64,000 nt of DNA, taken from the NCBI RefSeq assembly GCF_001866665.1, contig NZ_MLYO01000007.1, positions 62,001 to 126,000 on the forward strand, in the 5' to 3' direction. Under the pieces are notes generated by a model. That model was not told where the DNA came from. It saw only the letters and a program-made list of their open reading frames with translations, and did not search any database. Of this stretch, positions 17,773 to 27,242 are shown piece by piece. The position numbers and the translations under genes were made by a program. This DNA comes from Streptomyces monashensis. Lineage in GTDB: Bacteria; Actinomycetota; Actinomycetes; Streptomycetales; Streptomycetaceae. Every line of letters starts with the position of its first letter. Within the stretch, counting starts at the first letter, position 1.

Positions 17773-19202
17773 AGTTCCCGCACCGCAGCAGGCGCGGCAT
17801 CCTGCTCGGCCTGACCGCCCCGCAACTGATCGTCGTAAGTCTCACCGGCCTGCTCCTGCTCGCCGTGATCCTCACCCGGGGCGTGGTCGGCGCTCTCGAA
17901 CTCGTCCCCTTCTGGGCCGCCATCGCCCTGCTCGTCTTCGTCCGTTATCGAGGCCGCGCCCTGGCCGACTGGGCTCCGATCGTCACCCGGTACGTGCTCC
18001 GCCGGATGCGGGGCCAGCTGATCTGGCTCGCCCGGCCTTCCCGCCGCCCCATCCGCGAAGGACTCCTCCACCTGCCCGGCACCGCAGCCAGCCTGCGTGT
18101 GGTCACCGCCCCAGACCGCCGATACGGCGCGGTCCACAACCCCCACACCGGCACCCTGACCGCCGTCGTCAAGGTCTCCTCCCGCGCCTACGCGCTGCTC
18201 GACCCCGGCACCCAGAACGCCAACGTCAACGGCTGGGGACGCGCGCTGGCCGCGCTCGCCCGCACCGGCCAGGTCGCCCGCATCCAGGTGATCGAGCGCA
18301 CCGTCCCGGACTCCGGCGACGCGCTGCGCCGGTACTGGGAGGAGCACGGCCAGCCCAATGCCCCCGTAGCTGGCGCGATCTACAGCGAGCTGATCCAAAG
18401 TGCCGGCCCGGCGGCGGCGCCGCACGAGGCATACGTCGCGGTGTCGCTGGACGCCAAGGCCGCACGACGTCTGATCAACCAGGCCGGAGGCGGTCTCACC
18501 GGGGCCTTCAGCGTCCTGGCACAGCTGACCTCGACCTTCGATCAGGCCGCCCGCACCGCCGGGCTCAACCCCACCGGCTGGCTCACCGCCCAGGAAATCG
18601 CGGTCGTCGTGCGCACGGCGTACGACCCCAAGGCCCTTGCGGCGCTGGACCGTTGGTCCACTGCCGGGCGTCCTGAGGCTGAGCCCGCCGCTGCCGGGCC
18701 CGTCGTGGTCGTCGAGAAGTCGGACCACATCGCGACCGACTCGGCCGTCCACGCCACGTACTGGGTGGAGAACTGGCCCCGCATCGAGACCTCAGCGGGC
18801 TTCCTGCACCAGCTCCTGTTCACCGCCGGGGTCCGGCGCACGCTGTCGCTGTCGTACGAGCCGAAGGGCCTGGACGCCGCCCTCCGCGACGTCCAGCGCA
18901 AGAAGGCCAGCGTGATCGCCGACGCCGCCGAGCGAGCCCGACGGGGTCAGGTCGACTCCGAGGCTGACTCGATCGAGTACCAGGACATCAAGTCCCGTGA
19001 GCGCCAGCTCATCGCGGGCCATGCGGATGTCGCCCTGACCGGCCTGCTGACCGTCTCGGCCGACTCCGAGGAGGAACTCCGTTCCGCCTGCGCAGTCGTG
19101 GAAACCGCGGCCGTCAGTGCCCAGCTCGACCTTAGGCCGCTCACCTGGCAGCAGGCCGAAGCGTTCACCGCCGCCGCCATGCCGCTCGCCCTCGCCGCCT
19201 GA
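17730..19202 (+). CDS. SCO6880-family transfer protein
   Basis: 490 aa. Two N-terminal hydrophobic helices (residues 32-75: LIVVSLTGLLLLAVILTRG and LVPFWAAIALLVFVRY) form a PrgI-like membrane module, followed by a long cytoplasmic region with SCO6880-family sequence (RRMRGQLIWLARPS, DRRYGAVHNPHTGTLTAVV). The fused position before a separate VirB4-like ATPase is typical of Streptomyces clusters: it probably anchors the VirB4 motor at the membrane. No Walker A is visible. Confidence 0.8.
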   Translation: MSDKPQAEAITATVKFPHRSRRGILLGLTAPQLIVVSLTGLLLLAVILTRGVVGALELVPFWAAIALLVFVRYRGRALADWAPIVTRYVLRRMRGQLIWLARPSRRPIREGLLHLPGTAASLRVVTAPDRRYGAVHNPHTGTLTAVVKVSSRAYALLDPGTQNANVNGWGRALAALARTGQVARIQVIERTVPDSGDALRRYWEEHGQPNAPVAGAIYSELIQSAGPAAAPHEAYVAVSLDAKAARRLINQAGGGLTGAFSVLAQLTSTFDQAARTAGLNPTGWLTAQEIAVVVRTAYDPKALAALDRWSTAGRPEAEPAAAGPVVVVEKSDHIATDSAVHATYWVENWPRIETSAGFLHQLLFTAGVRRTLSLSYEPKGLDAALRDVQRKKASVIADAAERARRGQVDSEADSIEYQDIKSRERQLIAGHADVALTGLLTVSADSEEELRSACAVVETAAVSAQLDLRPLTWQQAEAFTAAAMPLALAA

Positions 19203-19236
19203 TGCCGGCCGTACCTCCCTCCGAAAGAGCACCTCC

Positions 19237-19689
19237 ATGTCCCGCACCGCCAGTCCGACCGCGCAGGACTTCGTGCCCTTCGCCACCGCCGCGCTCGACT
19301 TCCATCGTGCGCTCAACATTCCGGGCGGTCCTCTCGTCACCACCCGCGCCGAGCTGGACGCCCTGCACTCCCACCTCGTCTCGCTGTACGGCCTGCTCGA
19401 CGCCCATGCCAACCGCACCGGACAGCTCATGCCGGTCGAAGGCGACCAACTCCGCGCGGCCCGCACGCGAATCTGGCAGGCCGCCGACCTCGTCCATGCC
19501 GCCTACCACGCGGCGCCCCGGTCGGACTCCGGCGAGGTGCCCGAACGTGAGGCGTGCCAGACCGGCCTGCCCGAAGGGACGCCGGAGCTGACCATCTGCC
19601 AGCGCCATCAACGCACCGCGCACATAGTGCGCCGCCGCACCACCCCGGCCGACCTGCACGCGCCGTTCACCGGACTCGTTCGCCGCTGA
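19237..19689 (+). CDS. Conserved transfer-operon protein, function unknown
   Basis: 150 aa, soluble and mostly helical. ATG at 19237 fits the spacing after the preceding stop. The sequence has CQTG and ICQRHQR segments but no clear metal site. It sits between the SCO6880-type gene and the VirB4-like ATPase, so it probably works with them. Ends FTGLVRR. I do not recognise a family. Confidence 0.65.
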   Translation: MSRTASPTAQDFVPFATAALDFHRALNIPGGPLVTTRAELDALHSHLVSLYGLLDAHANRTGQLMPVEGDQLRAARTRIWQAADLVHAAYHAAPRSDSGEVPEREACQTGLPEGTPELTICQRHQRTAHIVRRRTTPADLHAPFTGLVRR

Positions 19690-19715
19690 CCCACCTTCCA
19701 TCTGGAGAAACGTTC

Positions 19716-21221
19716 ATGCCCCGCACTCGCGCCAGCGCCTCCCACCTGTTCGTCCCCCACAAGACATCACGCGCCGAGCAGCGCGCCGCCCGCGCCGGCT
19801 TCGCCGAGGCCCGCCGCCAAGCCCGCCTTGCCGGAGCACCGCCGAAGCACCGCGCCGAGGAGACCCTCGACCCGGAACTCCGGCCGACCTACCCGCCGTC
19901 CGGACGCCCCGGCCCCTCCTCAGCTCGGGGCGGCAAGCTCAGCCTTCCCGCCCACCGGATGACCACAGCCACCGTCAGCGGCGCCTACCCGTTTCTCGCG
20001 GAGGGCGGCCTGGGCGCCGAAGGGATCTTCATCGGACGGGACGTGCATGCCGAAGCGGCGTTCTGCTACGACCCTTTCGCGCTGTACAGCAGCGGCCGGA
20101 TCGAGGGCTTCACCAACCCCAACGCGGTCCTGGCCGGGATCATCGGCATGGGCAAGTCCGCGCTGGCCAAGTCCATCGCGACCAGGGCGATTGCGCACGG
20201 ATATCGGGTCTACGTTCCCTGCGACCCCAAGGGAGAGTGGACTGCCGTCGCACAGGCTCTCGGCGGCTACAGCATCGCGCTGGGACCAGGGCTCCCGGGC
20301 AGGCTGAACCCCCTGGATGCTCCGGCCCAGCCCGCCTCGGTGAGCGAGAGTGACTGGTCGACCGAGGTCCGAAAGCGCCGCCTCCTGCTCCTGGCGGGCC
20401 TGGCTCGCACCGTGCTCAAGCGCGATCTCCTGCCGATGGAGCACACAGCTCTGGACCTTGCGCTCGACCTGGTCGTCGCCGAGGCCGACGCCAGCGGCAC
20501 GGTGCCGCTGCTCGGCGAGATCGCGCATACCCTCGGTTCGCCCGAGCGCCTCGACCGAGCCCTCGGCGACCAGGCCGGCCACATGGGGCCCGCTGCGCAG
20601 GATCTCGCGCACGCCCTTCGCCGTCTTGTGCACGGCGATCTGAGCGGCATGTTCGACGCTCCCTCGACAGTGGCCTTCGACCCGACCACCCCGATGCTGT
20701 CCATCGACCTCTCCCGCCTCGGCGGCTCCGGCGATGACACCGCCCTGGTCTTGGCCATGACCTGCGCCTCGGCGTGGATGGAGAGCGCGCTCGCCGACCC
20801 AGACGGCGGCCGACGCTGGGTGATCTACGACGAGGCGTGGCGCGTCATGCGGCACGTCGGCCTGCTGGAGCGCATGCAGTCCCAGTGGAAGCTATCCCGC
20901 GGCCTCGGCATCGCCAATTTGATGGTCATCCACCGCCTCAGCGACCTGCTCAGCGCAGGCGATGCCGGCTCGCGCGGCCGGGTGCTGGCCGAGGGCCTCC
21001 TGGCCGACTGCTCCACCCGCATCATCTACCGCCAGGAGCCCGACCAGCTCGCTGCTGCCGCTTCGCTGCTCGGCCTGACCGGCGTCGAGACCCAAGCGGT
21101 GTCCGCCCTGACCAAGGGCCGGGGCCTGTGGAAGGTCGCGGGCCGCAGCTTCATCACCCAGCACATCCTGCACCCGGCCGAGCGCGAGCTGTTCGACACC
21201 GACGCCCGCATGTCGGTCTAG
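19716..21221 (+). CDS. VirB4-like ATPase of the conjugation system
   Basis: 501 aa. ATG at 19716 with TCTGGAG upstream. Walker A in GIIGMGKSALAKS near residue 150 and Walker B WVIYDEAWRVM near residue 370, separated by the usual TraC/VirB4 spacing, followed by a SNLM-type conserved helix (LGIANLMVIHRLSDL). The N-terminal 100 residues are basic and Pro-rich. It lacks the long N-terminal domain of classical VirB4, consistent with that part being supplied by the SCO6880 protein upstream. Confidence 0.85.
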   Translation: MPRTRASASHLFVPHKTSRAEQRAARAGFAEARRQARLAGAPPKHRAEETLDPELRPTYPPSGRPGPSSARGGKLSLPAHRMTTATVSGAYPFLAEGGLGAEGIFIGRDVHAEAAFCYDPFALYSSGRIEGFTNPNAVLAGIIGMGKSALAKSIATRAIAHGYRVYVPCDPKGEWTAVAQALGGYSIALGPGLPGRLNPLDAPAQPASVSESDWSTEVRKRRLLLLAGLARTVLKRDLLPMEHTALDLALDLVVAEADASGTVPLLGEIAHTLGSPERLDRALGDQAGHMGPAAQDLAHALRRLVHGDLSGMFDAPSTVAFDPTTPMLSIDLSRLGGSGDDTALVLAMTCASAWMESALADPDGGRRWVIYDEAWRVMRHVGLLERMQSQWKLSRGLGIANLMVIHRLSDLLSAGDAGSRGRVLAEGLLADCSTRIIYRQEPDQLAAAASLLGLTGVETQAVSALTKGRGLWKVAGRSFITQHILHPAERELFDTDARMSV

Positions 21222-21254
21222 CTCAACTAGACCTATACCAAAGGGAGTTGAGCC

Positions 21255-21725
21255 ATGCCGTCAACCGTACGGCGAGCAGACCACCGAGTCGACGGAGGAG
21301 CCCCCGCCCCGGCCGTGAGTGCGGGCACTGCCGCACCGGCGGTCGACTGGAACGACCGTCTCGCTGCTGCCCGACCCGAGGATTTCGCCGAGCTGTTCCA
21401 CGAGGCACTCACGGACGACTTCGGTGCGGTGGCCCGGCTGCACCAGATGCTCGAAACCGCCTCGGAGTGGTGTCGCGCCCACGGCGCCCGAAGCAGTGCC
21501 TCCGACCTGGGCGCTCTCGCCGATCGCCTGACCGACCTCGGCGAGGAGCTGCATCTTGTGCGGGAGGACGTGGGCCACGAGATCCACGCCCACGCGCATC
21601 GAACGGCAGCAGCGGTCCGCATCTCCTCAGCCGTGTCGGTCCAGGGGACTTCCGTCAGCCAGCCGAGCGACGCTTCTGTCCCGCTCCCACCACCCACCAT
21701 CCGTTTGCTGCCGCGTTCGCGGTAA
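21255..21725 (+). CDS. Small accessory protein with Arg-terminated tail
   Basis: 156 aa, AGGGAG upstream. A helical central region (residues 30-115, rich in Leu/Ala/Asp/His) is flanked by disordered ends. The last residues LLPRSR match the RSR ending shared with other accessory proteins of the island. No known domain recognised. It follows the VirB4-like gene by 33 bp. Confidence 0.65.
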   Translation: MPSTVRRADHRVDGGAPAPAVSAGTAAPAVDWNDRLAAARPEDFAELFHEALTDDFGAVARLHQMLETASEWCRAHGARSSASDLGALADRLTDLGEELHLVREDVGHEIHAHAHRTAAAVRISSAVSVQGTSVSQPSDASVPLPPPTIRLLPRSR

Positions 21726-21752
21726 GCACCGACACAGGAACGAGGACCAACC

Positions 21753-22442
21753 GTGCCCACATCTCCCGCTTCCCATGAAGGCCAGCCAGCGGCGACCACC
21801 GATCACCTTGCATGGCGGCAGCACGTCCCGGCGCTGGCTTCCGCCGCCGCCGGCATCAAGCAGGCGTCCGATGCCTGGGACGCGGTCTCGGACTCCTTCT
21901 GCGACCACTACGGCAGGCCCATCGATGAGAAGGGCTATGCCGACGGCAAAGTGAAACGCGACGCCGAAGCGTGGAAACACGTCGAGGTCTTTCTCGCCCA
22001 CGGCCCCGAGGTGCTGGCCGGTGTCCGTGCCGCCGCCAGCGGTGCCGACTACGTCGAGGGGCCGATCAACGAGGACCTCCGGCGGTTGCGCGGAATCGAC
22101 ACCACCCTGGAACGAGCAGGCCAGATCAGGCACGAGTGGGATCAGGTCATGGCGCTCATGGACGCCTCACTCCCCGGCTCACGGGAGATCTACGCGAGCC
22201 AGGCGCAGGAGATCCGCAACTCCGAAGGCTGGAACTCCGCGGACGAGTTGTCATTCCAGGGCCCGGCGCTTGCTCGGGCTGCTGACTACCTCGCCAACCG
22301 GGTGGATCCCGATCAGCCCTCGCAGAGCGAACGTGCCCAGGTGGCCCTTGCTCGGTCCACCTCCGGCAACCGCGGCGCTCCACCCGCTTCGCCCCTTGCA
22401 CCGTCCGCGTCGAATCCGACGGCACCGCGTCGTTCCCGCTGA
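21753..22442 (+). CDS. Accessory protein with full bipartite C-terminal tail
   Basis: 229 aa, GTG start with ACGAGGA upstream. Residues 20-190 are helical and soluble. The C-terminus carries VALARS, then a 27-residue Pro/Ala/Ser linker ending TAPRRSR. The product of the 44.4-kb gene has ALSRS plus a 27-residue linker ending SRSR, although the bodies of the two proteins are unrelated by eye. Function unknown. Confidence 0.7.
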   Translation: MPTSPASHEGQPAATTDHLAWRQHVPALASAAAGIKQASDAWDAVSDSFCDHYGRPIDEKGYADGKVKRDAEAWKHVEVFLAHGPEVLAGVRAAASGADYVEGPINEDLRRLRGIDTTLERAGQIRHEWDQVMALMDASLPGSREIYASQAQEIRNSEGWNSADELSFQGPALARAADYLANRVDPDQPSQSERAQVALARSTSGNRGAPPASPLAPSASNPTAPRRSR

Positions 22443-22463
22443 CGCCTCTAGCACCGAGTTCCA

Positions 22464-22496
22464 GCGGGACCAAACCGGCCGATCCCCGGATCCTCA
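22464..22496 (+). repeat. Diverged copy of the GGGCCAAA...GGATCCTC intergenic repeat
   Basis: GGGACCAAA followed, after the same 13-nt spacing as in the other copies, by CGGATCCTC. Lies in the gap before the 22578 gene. Two closer copies occur at 32472 and 41831, all between plus-strand accessory genes. Confidence 0.45.
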
Positions 22497-22577
22497 TGGA
22501 ACGCCACAACCCCTACCGCCCCACCGCCTGCGGCTCGCGTCGTCGGCTGCTGGGGCACCCGGCCGCGGAGAAGTCCC

Positions 22578-23159
22578 ATGCGCCCCGATCAGTCCTGGGT
22601 CCCCCTTCGACGGGAGGGTATACGTATCACCGCGCGCACCAGCGATCCTCTTCCTCTGCAAGCCACTGCCAGCAACCTGGACCGGGAGCACGGGTACGGA
22701 CACCTCACCGTTCCCCTTCGGCAGCGCGGCCTGGAGTGCACCGTCGAGTACGGCCTCAGCGACTACATCGTCCACGCCGTACTCCCCGACGGCAGTTCAC
22801 TGATCATCTCGCCACCTCAGGAACCGTCGACCGACCACCCACCCGGGCATCCCGAGAGCTGGTTGGTGACCCGCGGGCATCCCGACGACTCCGCAGTCCA
22901 CGAAGTGATCTACGACTCGGAGCCAGACGGACCCCACGCCCGGCACGGCGGCAGTGTCCCAAGTCTGCTCGTCGTCATCGACGCGCGTCTGGATCAGCTC
23001 GACGTGCCTCCACGGCCAGCCTCTGCCTCGCCGCGAGTGAGTGCTGCTCTCGCGCTCTCGCCGACCGCCCAGCACGCGGCTCCAGCACAACTGTCAGCGG
23101 CTCCGGCTGTACGCCCCGCGCTGCCGCCCGCCCGTCCCTCGTCCGTATCCGGTCGCTGA
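22578..23159 (+). CDS. Accessory protein, unknown function
   Basis: 193 aa. The core (residues 30-145) looks like a mixed alpha/beta domain: LRQRGLECTVEYGLSDYIV, then LPDGSSLIISPP, then WLVTRGHPDDSAVHEVIYD and SVPSLLVVIDARLDQL. After it comes SAALALS and a 33-residue Ala/Pro tail ending SSVSGR, a member of the shared tail group. Not assigned to a family. Confidence 0.68.
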   Translation: MRPDQSWVPLRREGIRITARTSDPLPLQATASNLDREHGYGHLTVPLRQRGLECTVEYGLSDYIVHAVLPDGSSLIISPPQEPSTDHPPGHPESWLVTRGHPDDSAVHEVIYDSEPDGPHARHGGSVPSLLVVIDARLDQLDVPPRPASASPRVSAALALSPTAQHAAPAQLSAAPAVRPALPPARPSSVSGR

Positions 23160-23256
23160 CCGCTTCCCGCCTCGGAGTGCGCCATGTCCCGCACCAGCAG
23201 AACCATCCCAGCCCTCGACCGCCCCTCTCACCGAACCCGCACCGGATGGATCAGCC

Positions 23257-24027
23257 ATGCCCACCCACTACGACTCGCTTCCCGACATCGCAGTCGGCCG
23301 CCACCCCGCATACGGCATCGTCGCCGCGAACCCGAAACAACTCGCCGCCAGCACATGGATGTTGAAAGGCTTCGACTTCCACCCCATCCCGGACCAGCCG
23401 ACGTTGTACGCACTGGCCAACCAGCAGCGTGACGGACAGGGCCGCGCTACCCGGGCCATCGCGCTGCTGCGCAAGGCCGGCTACCAGGTCGACGTGGACG
23501 CCGCGTTCGACCCCTCCCTGGCCTCCGGTCCGGCTTCCGCCCGCGACCGGCCCTCGCGCACAGAACCCGACGTCGCGTTCGCCGAGCACCCGCAACTCGG
23601 CATCGTCGCGGCCACCAGGGACCACTCCTCCGCGCTCGGCGGCCCACTCATCCTGGAAGAACACGGCTGGCGGCATAACCCGAACCTGGATATCTACACG
23701 CTGCCCATCACCACCGACCGCAGCGAGGCCCTGGAGAAGGTCGCCAACGCCACGGTGTCGATGCACCGATCCGATCTCCAGGTCGCAGTGCAACCCCGCC
23801 TCGCCCACGACGTAGCAGCGCGCCGCGCTCCTGGACCCACGACGGCCGCGCGCCTGGAGCGCAGTCAGGGCTTCACCACCCAGAAGTTCCCCATCAGCGG
23901 CGCCGCAGTCGCCGCCAGCCCAGCCCGCGCTGGCCTCCCCGGCAAGGCGCCGGATCCCGCTCCCGCCGCCTCCACTCCGGCAGCCCGGCCGGTCGACCCG
24001 CGCATCGCGTTCTCACGCAACCGCTGA
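23257..24027 (+). CDS. Duplicated-domain accessory protein
   Basis: 256 aa from the ATG at 23257. Two copies of one domain: residues 8-85 (IAVGRHPAYGIVAAN ... WMLKGFDFHPIP ... TLYAL) and about 105-180 (VAFAEHPQLGIVAAT ... LILEEHGWRHNP ... DIYTLP). Each has a HPxxGIVAA turn and an aromatic/His-rich strand. The C-terminal 60 residues are low complexity and end AFSRNR. Unknown function; the duplication suggests a binding module. Confidence 0.68.
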   Translation: MPTHYDSLPDIAVGRHPAYGIVAANPKQLAASTWMLKGFDFHPIPDQPTLYALANQQRDGQGRATRAIALLRKAGYQVDVDAAFDPSLASGPASARDRPSRTEPDVAFAEHPQLGIVAATRDHSSALGGPLILEEHGWRHNPNLDIYTLPITTDRSEALEKVANATVSMHRSDLQVAVQPRLAHDVAARRAPGPTTAARLERSQGFTTQKFPISGAAVAASPARAGLPGKAPDPAPAASTPAARPVDPRIAFSRNR

Positions 24028-24053
24028 ACCAACTCTCCTAAGGAGCAGTCCCC

Positions 24054-24137
24054 ATGGCCGTTGTCGGTAAGCCGGGCTATCACAACCTGCGTAATGGGGC
24101 GTGTCCCTTTGCTCTCCTGCTGGCGGCCACACCTTGA
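24054..24137 (+). pseudogene. Truncated gene start at the edge of a nested insertion
   Basis: ATG preceded by TAAGGAG at ideal spacing, but the frame ends after 27 codons (MAVVGKPGYHNLRNG...). A strong ribosome-binding site with almost no gene suggests the 5' remnant of an operon gene disrupted by the insertion that carries the EACC1/caspase genes. From here to 24231 nothing else is recognisable. Confidence 0.4.
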
Positions 24138-24231
24138 GCGGCTCGCCGTCCTCTTCGGTCATCCACGACACGGCCAGCTCAGGGCCCTGCGTAGGATGAC
24201 CGCATCAACTGTTGTAGACCAGGGGGCAGCG

Positions 24232-24621
24232 TTGGAGTCGAAGTTTTTCATCGAGGATGCTGATGCCGAACGGGCTTCGACGTACCTCCGTTCCCTCGCT
24301 GACTGGCTGCGCTACGAAGAGGATCTGCGAGGGAAGACTCAGCTGGAGCACGGCGAGATCACGCCTGGTCAGATGGGCGGCCTCCCTGAGGCTTTGGTAG
24401 CCACGCTCTCCACAGGCGGGGCAGCCACCGTATTGGCTCGAGCCGTCGTCGAATGGGTCAGGCAGCGCAAGAGTGACGTAACTGTGAAAGCTGTCAAGCC
24501 GGATGGGGAGACCTTCGAGATCGATCTCCGCCGTGTCACCGCTCCCGAAGCTCTTGTTGCCGAGCTTTGCAAGTTCCTGAGCCCGGAACAGTCGGGCCCG
24601 GACCCCGATGAGACTGCCTGA
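24232..24621 (+). CDS. EACC1-type effector-associated protein
   Basis: 129 aa from the TTG at 24232, which has AGGGGG 7 nt upstream; the first residues read (M)[15 protein letters not shown]. The sequence shows an N-terminal [15 protein letters not shown] helix, a [18 protein letters not shown] segment, a hydrophobic [14 protein letters not shown] helix and a C-terminal beta strand ([14 protein letters not shown]). This is the pattern of the effector-associated constant component 1 described with actinobacterial NTP-dependent conflict systems, typically next to caspase-like effectors. It overlaps the caspase fusion by 14 bp, so the pair is co-translated. Confidence 0.75.
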   Translation: MESKFFIEDADAERASTYLRSLADWLRYEEDLRGKTQLEHGEITPGQMGGLPEALVATLSTGGAATVLARAVVEWVRQRKSDVTVKAVKPDGETFEIDLRRVTAPEALVAELCKFLSPEQSGPDPDETA

Positions 24622-27127
24622 CGGCGAACGTTCCCGTGTCGTTCTGATTGGCACGGCGAACTACGCAGCGGATCCGGGCCTGCCGGCCCTGCCGTCGGTA
24701 CTCAACAACCTCACAGACGTAGCCGATGCACTGGGTGAGCCCGTGCATGGCTGGTTCACCCCACACACGTGTCAGCTCATCGCTGACCCGGACACCCCGT
24801 CCGCGCTGGGAGGTCGGCTGGCCGAACTCGTTGGGCAGGCGGAAGATCTGCTCCTGATCTATTACGCGGGACACGGTCTGCTCGACAGCCGTGGTCAGCT
24901 ATATCTGGGGCTGTCGGAAACCCTACGGGGCGACCTGTTGCGCTACACGGCGATGCCCTTTGACGGGGTGAGGGACCTCGTCATCAGCAGCCCCGCACGC
25001 AATCGCGTCCTCATCCTGGACTGTTGCTTCTCCGGGCGTGCGGTCGATGTGATGGCCTCCCTCGACCACCTTGTGCTGGATCAGATCGAGATCACCGGCA
25101 CCTACACGCTGACCGCTACTCCCGCCGGCATGACTGCCCTTGCCCCAGCCGGTGACCGAAACACCGCCTTCACTGCAGAGTTGCTGAGGATACTCAGGCA
25201 GGGCGACCCAGAAGCACCAGCAGAACTGACGCTCGACGACCTCTACCGCTCTCTCTACCGAAACCTGAGAAGCCGAGGGCTGCCCAAGCCACGACGGCAG
25301 GGCACTGACACAGTTGCGGACCTGATCGTCGCCCGTAACGTGGGCTACCGCCCGCCATCCGGACACCAACGCCGGTCGGCGGCAGATGGTGAACGTAGCG
25401 GTGAGCCACGCCTGTTTCTAGACGAAGAAGAGCGCATCGGGCGCGCTGGAAATCCCACCGAGGCGGCCCGCAAGTACGGGGAGGTCGGAAGTGTTCTAGT
25501 GCGGCTCTACGGGACTGACTGGCCCGAGGCTAAAGCTGCGGAGGCCAGCCGTGCGTTCTGGGCCGAATGGGGAGCCACCAAAGCATCCTCACGTCCGGCA
25601 GGCGCCCTCGGTAGGCGTGCGGTGGGCATAGACCTGGGCACGACAAACTCCGTCGTCAGCGTTCTGGAGGGCGGTGAACCTACCGTCATCAAAAACGCCG
25701 AGGGCGCCAGGACCACGCCGTCCCTCGTCGCCTTCGCCAAGAACGGCGAGATACTCGTCGGCGAGGTGGCGAGGCGTCAGGCGGCCACCAACGCGGACCG
25801 GACCATCCGGTCCGTGAAGCGTCACATGGGCACTGACTGGAAGATCCAGATTGACGGCAAAGACTTCAACCCGCCGCAAATCTGCGCATTTGTCCTGCAG
25901 AAACTGAAGCGGGACGCCGAGTCGCACCTCGGTGAGAAGGTGACCGACGCGGTCATCACCGTCCCGGCGTACTTTAACTACGCCGCGCGGCAGGCAACCA
26001 AGGAAGCCGCTGAGATCGCCGGCCTGAACGTGCTCCGTATCGTCCGCGAGCCGAGCACGACTGCGCTCGCCTACGACCTTGAGAAGGACAACGAGACCGT
26101 TCTCATCTTCGACCTGGGAGGCGGCACTCTCAGTGTGTCGCTGGTGATCGTCGGGGACGGAGTGGCGGACGTCATGACCACCAACGGCGACAACCAGCTC
26201 GGCGGTGACGACTGGGACCAGCGCATCGTCGACTTTCTGGTCAAGCAGTTCCAGTACAGCCATGGCGTGGACCTGTCCCAGGACAAGATGGCACTCCAGC
26301 GCCTACGTGAGGCCGCCGAGGAGGCGAAGATCAAGCTGTCCTCCTCCACCGAGACCTCAATCAATCTGCCCTACATCACCCGCTCCGCCGAGGGCCACCT
26401 GCACCTCGACAACAAGCTCACCCGCGCCCAGTTCCAGCAACTCACCTCGGACCTGCTGGAGCGCTGCAAGACGTCGCTACGCAGCGTCATCAAGGACGCC
26501 GGTACCCAGCTGTCCGAGATTGACCACGTCGTTCTCGTGGGTGGATCGACCCGTATGCCCGCCGTCGCCGAGCTCGTCAAGGAGCTGACCGGCGGCAAGG
26601 AGCCCGACAAGAGTGTGAACCCGGACGAGGTCGTCGCCATCGGCGCCTCGCTCCAGGCCGGTCTCCTCAATGGTGAGGTCAAGGACCGCCTGCTCCTCGA
26701 CGTGATCCCACTGTCCCTCGGTATCGAGACCAAGGGCGGCATCATGACCAAGCTGATCGATCGGAACACCACCATCCCGACCAAGCGGTCGGAGGTCTTC
26801 ACCACGGTCAAGGACAACCAGCCGTCCGTGCAGATCCAGGTCTACGAGGGCGAGCGCCCGATCGCGGCGTACAACAAGAAGCTCGGCATGTTCGAGCTGA
26901 TCGGTCTGCCGCCGGCCCCGCGCGGTGTCCCGCAGATCGAGGTGTCCTTCGACATCGACGCCAACGGCATCATGCACGTTACGGCCAAGGACCTCAGCAC
27001 CGGCAAGGAACGGCTGGTAGTTGTTGGTGGTGGTGGCGATTCCGCATGGAACAGCTTCTCAGCAGACCCGAGCCTGCTCCCAGACCAAGTGGAGCCGAAC
27101 ACGAAGCCAATCAGGCAAGGTTGGTGA
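24608..27127 (+). CDS. Caspase-like protease fused to a lidless Hsp70 (DnaK)
   Basis: 839 aa. Residues 8-240 form a caspase/metacaspase domain: catalytic His in IYYAGHG (about 89) and Cys in LILDCCFSG (about 140). A linker of about 90 residues follows. From residue 338 comes an Hsp70 nucleotide-binding domain ([57 protein letters not shown]), then a substrate-binding beta domain ([28 protein letters not shown]). The protein stops soon after, so the helical lid is absent. The second Asp of the usual DLGGGTFD motif is Ser. Probably a conflict effector in which Hsp70 senses or gates and the caspase acts; inferred. Confidence 0.88.
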   Translation: MRLPDGERSRVVLIGTANYAADPGLPALPSVLNNLTDVADALGEPVHGWFTPHTCQLIADPDTPSALGGRLAELVGQAEDLLLIYYAGHGLLDSRGQLYLGLSETLRGDLLRYTAMPFDGVRDLVISSPARNRVLILDCCFSGRAVDVMASLDHLVLDQIEITGTYTLTATPAGMTALAPAGDRNTAFTAELLRILRQGDPEAPAELTLDDLYRSLYRNLRSRGLPKPRRQGTDTVADLIVARNVGYRPPSGHQRRSAADGERSGEPRLFLDEEERIGRAGNPTEAARKYGEVGSVLVRLYGTDWPEAKAAEASRAFWAEWGATKASSRPAGALGRRAVGIDLGTTNSVVSVLEGGEPTVIKNAEGARTTPSLVAFAKNGEILVGEVARRQAATNADRTIRSVKRHMGTDWKIQIDGKDFNPPQICAFVLQKLKRDAESHLGEKVTDAVITVPAYFNYAARQATKEAAEIAGLNVLRIVREPSTTALAYDLEKDNETVLIFDLGGGTLSVSLVIVGDGVADVMTTNGDNQLGGDDWDQRIVDFLVKQFQYSHGVDLSQDKMALQRLREAAEEAKIKLSSSTETSINLPYITRSAEGHLHLDNKLTRAQFQQLTSDLLERCKTSLRSVIKDAGTQLSEIDHVVLVGGSTRMPAVAELVKELTGGKEPDKSVNPDEVVAIGASLQAGLLNGEVKDRLLLDVIPLSLGIETKGGIMTKLIDRNTTIPTKRSEVFTTVKDNQPSVQIQVYEGERPIAAYNKKLGMFELIGLPPAPRGVPQIEVSFDIDANGIMHVTAKDLSTGKERLVVVGGGGDSAWNSFSADPSLLPDQVEPNTKPIRQGW

Positions 27128-27194
27128 CTCTCGATTGTGGGCCATGGTTCTTGCCCTGGGATTGCAATCGGGTTTGGGCTCAACTGAACGTTTC

Positions 27195-27213
27195 GCGGGA
27201 CCTTCGGGTCCGC
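27195..27213. terminator. UUCG-type hairpin between convergent genes
   Basis: GCGGGACC and GGTCCGC pair around a TTCG tetraloop with one bulged G. It lies in the 115-bp gap between the stops of the caspase fusion and the convergent zinc-rich recombinase gene. Confidence 0.45.
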
Positions 27214-27242
27214 CCGGTTATGACAAGCTGTGGAATGTCGAG

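Noticed and set aside
25620..27127. Housekeeping dnaK
   Set aside because: The Hsp70 part is fused in frame to a caspase domain, lacks the lid and has no grpE or dnaJ beside it.
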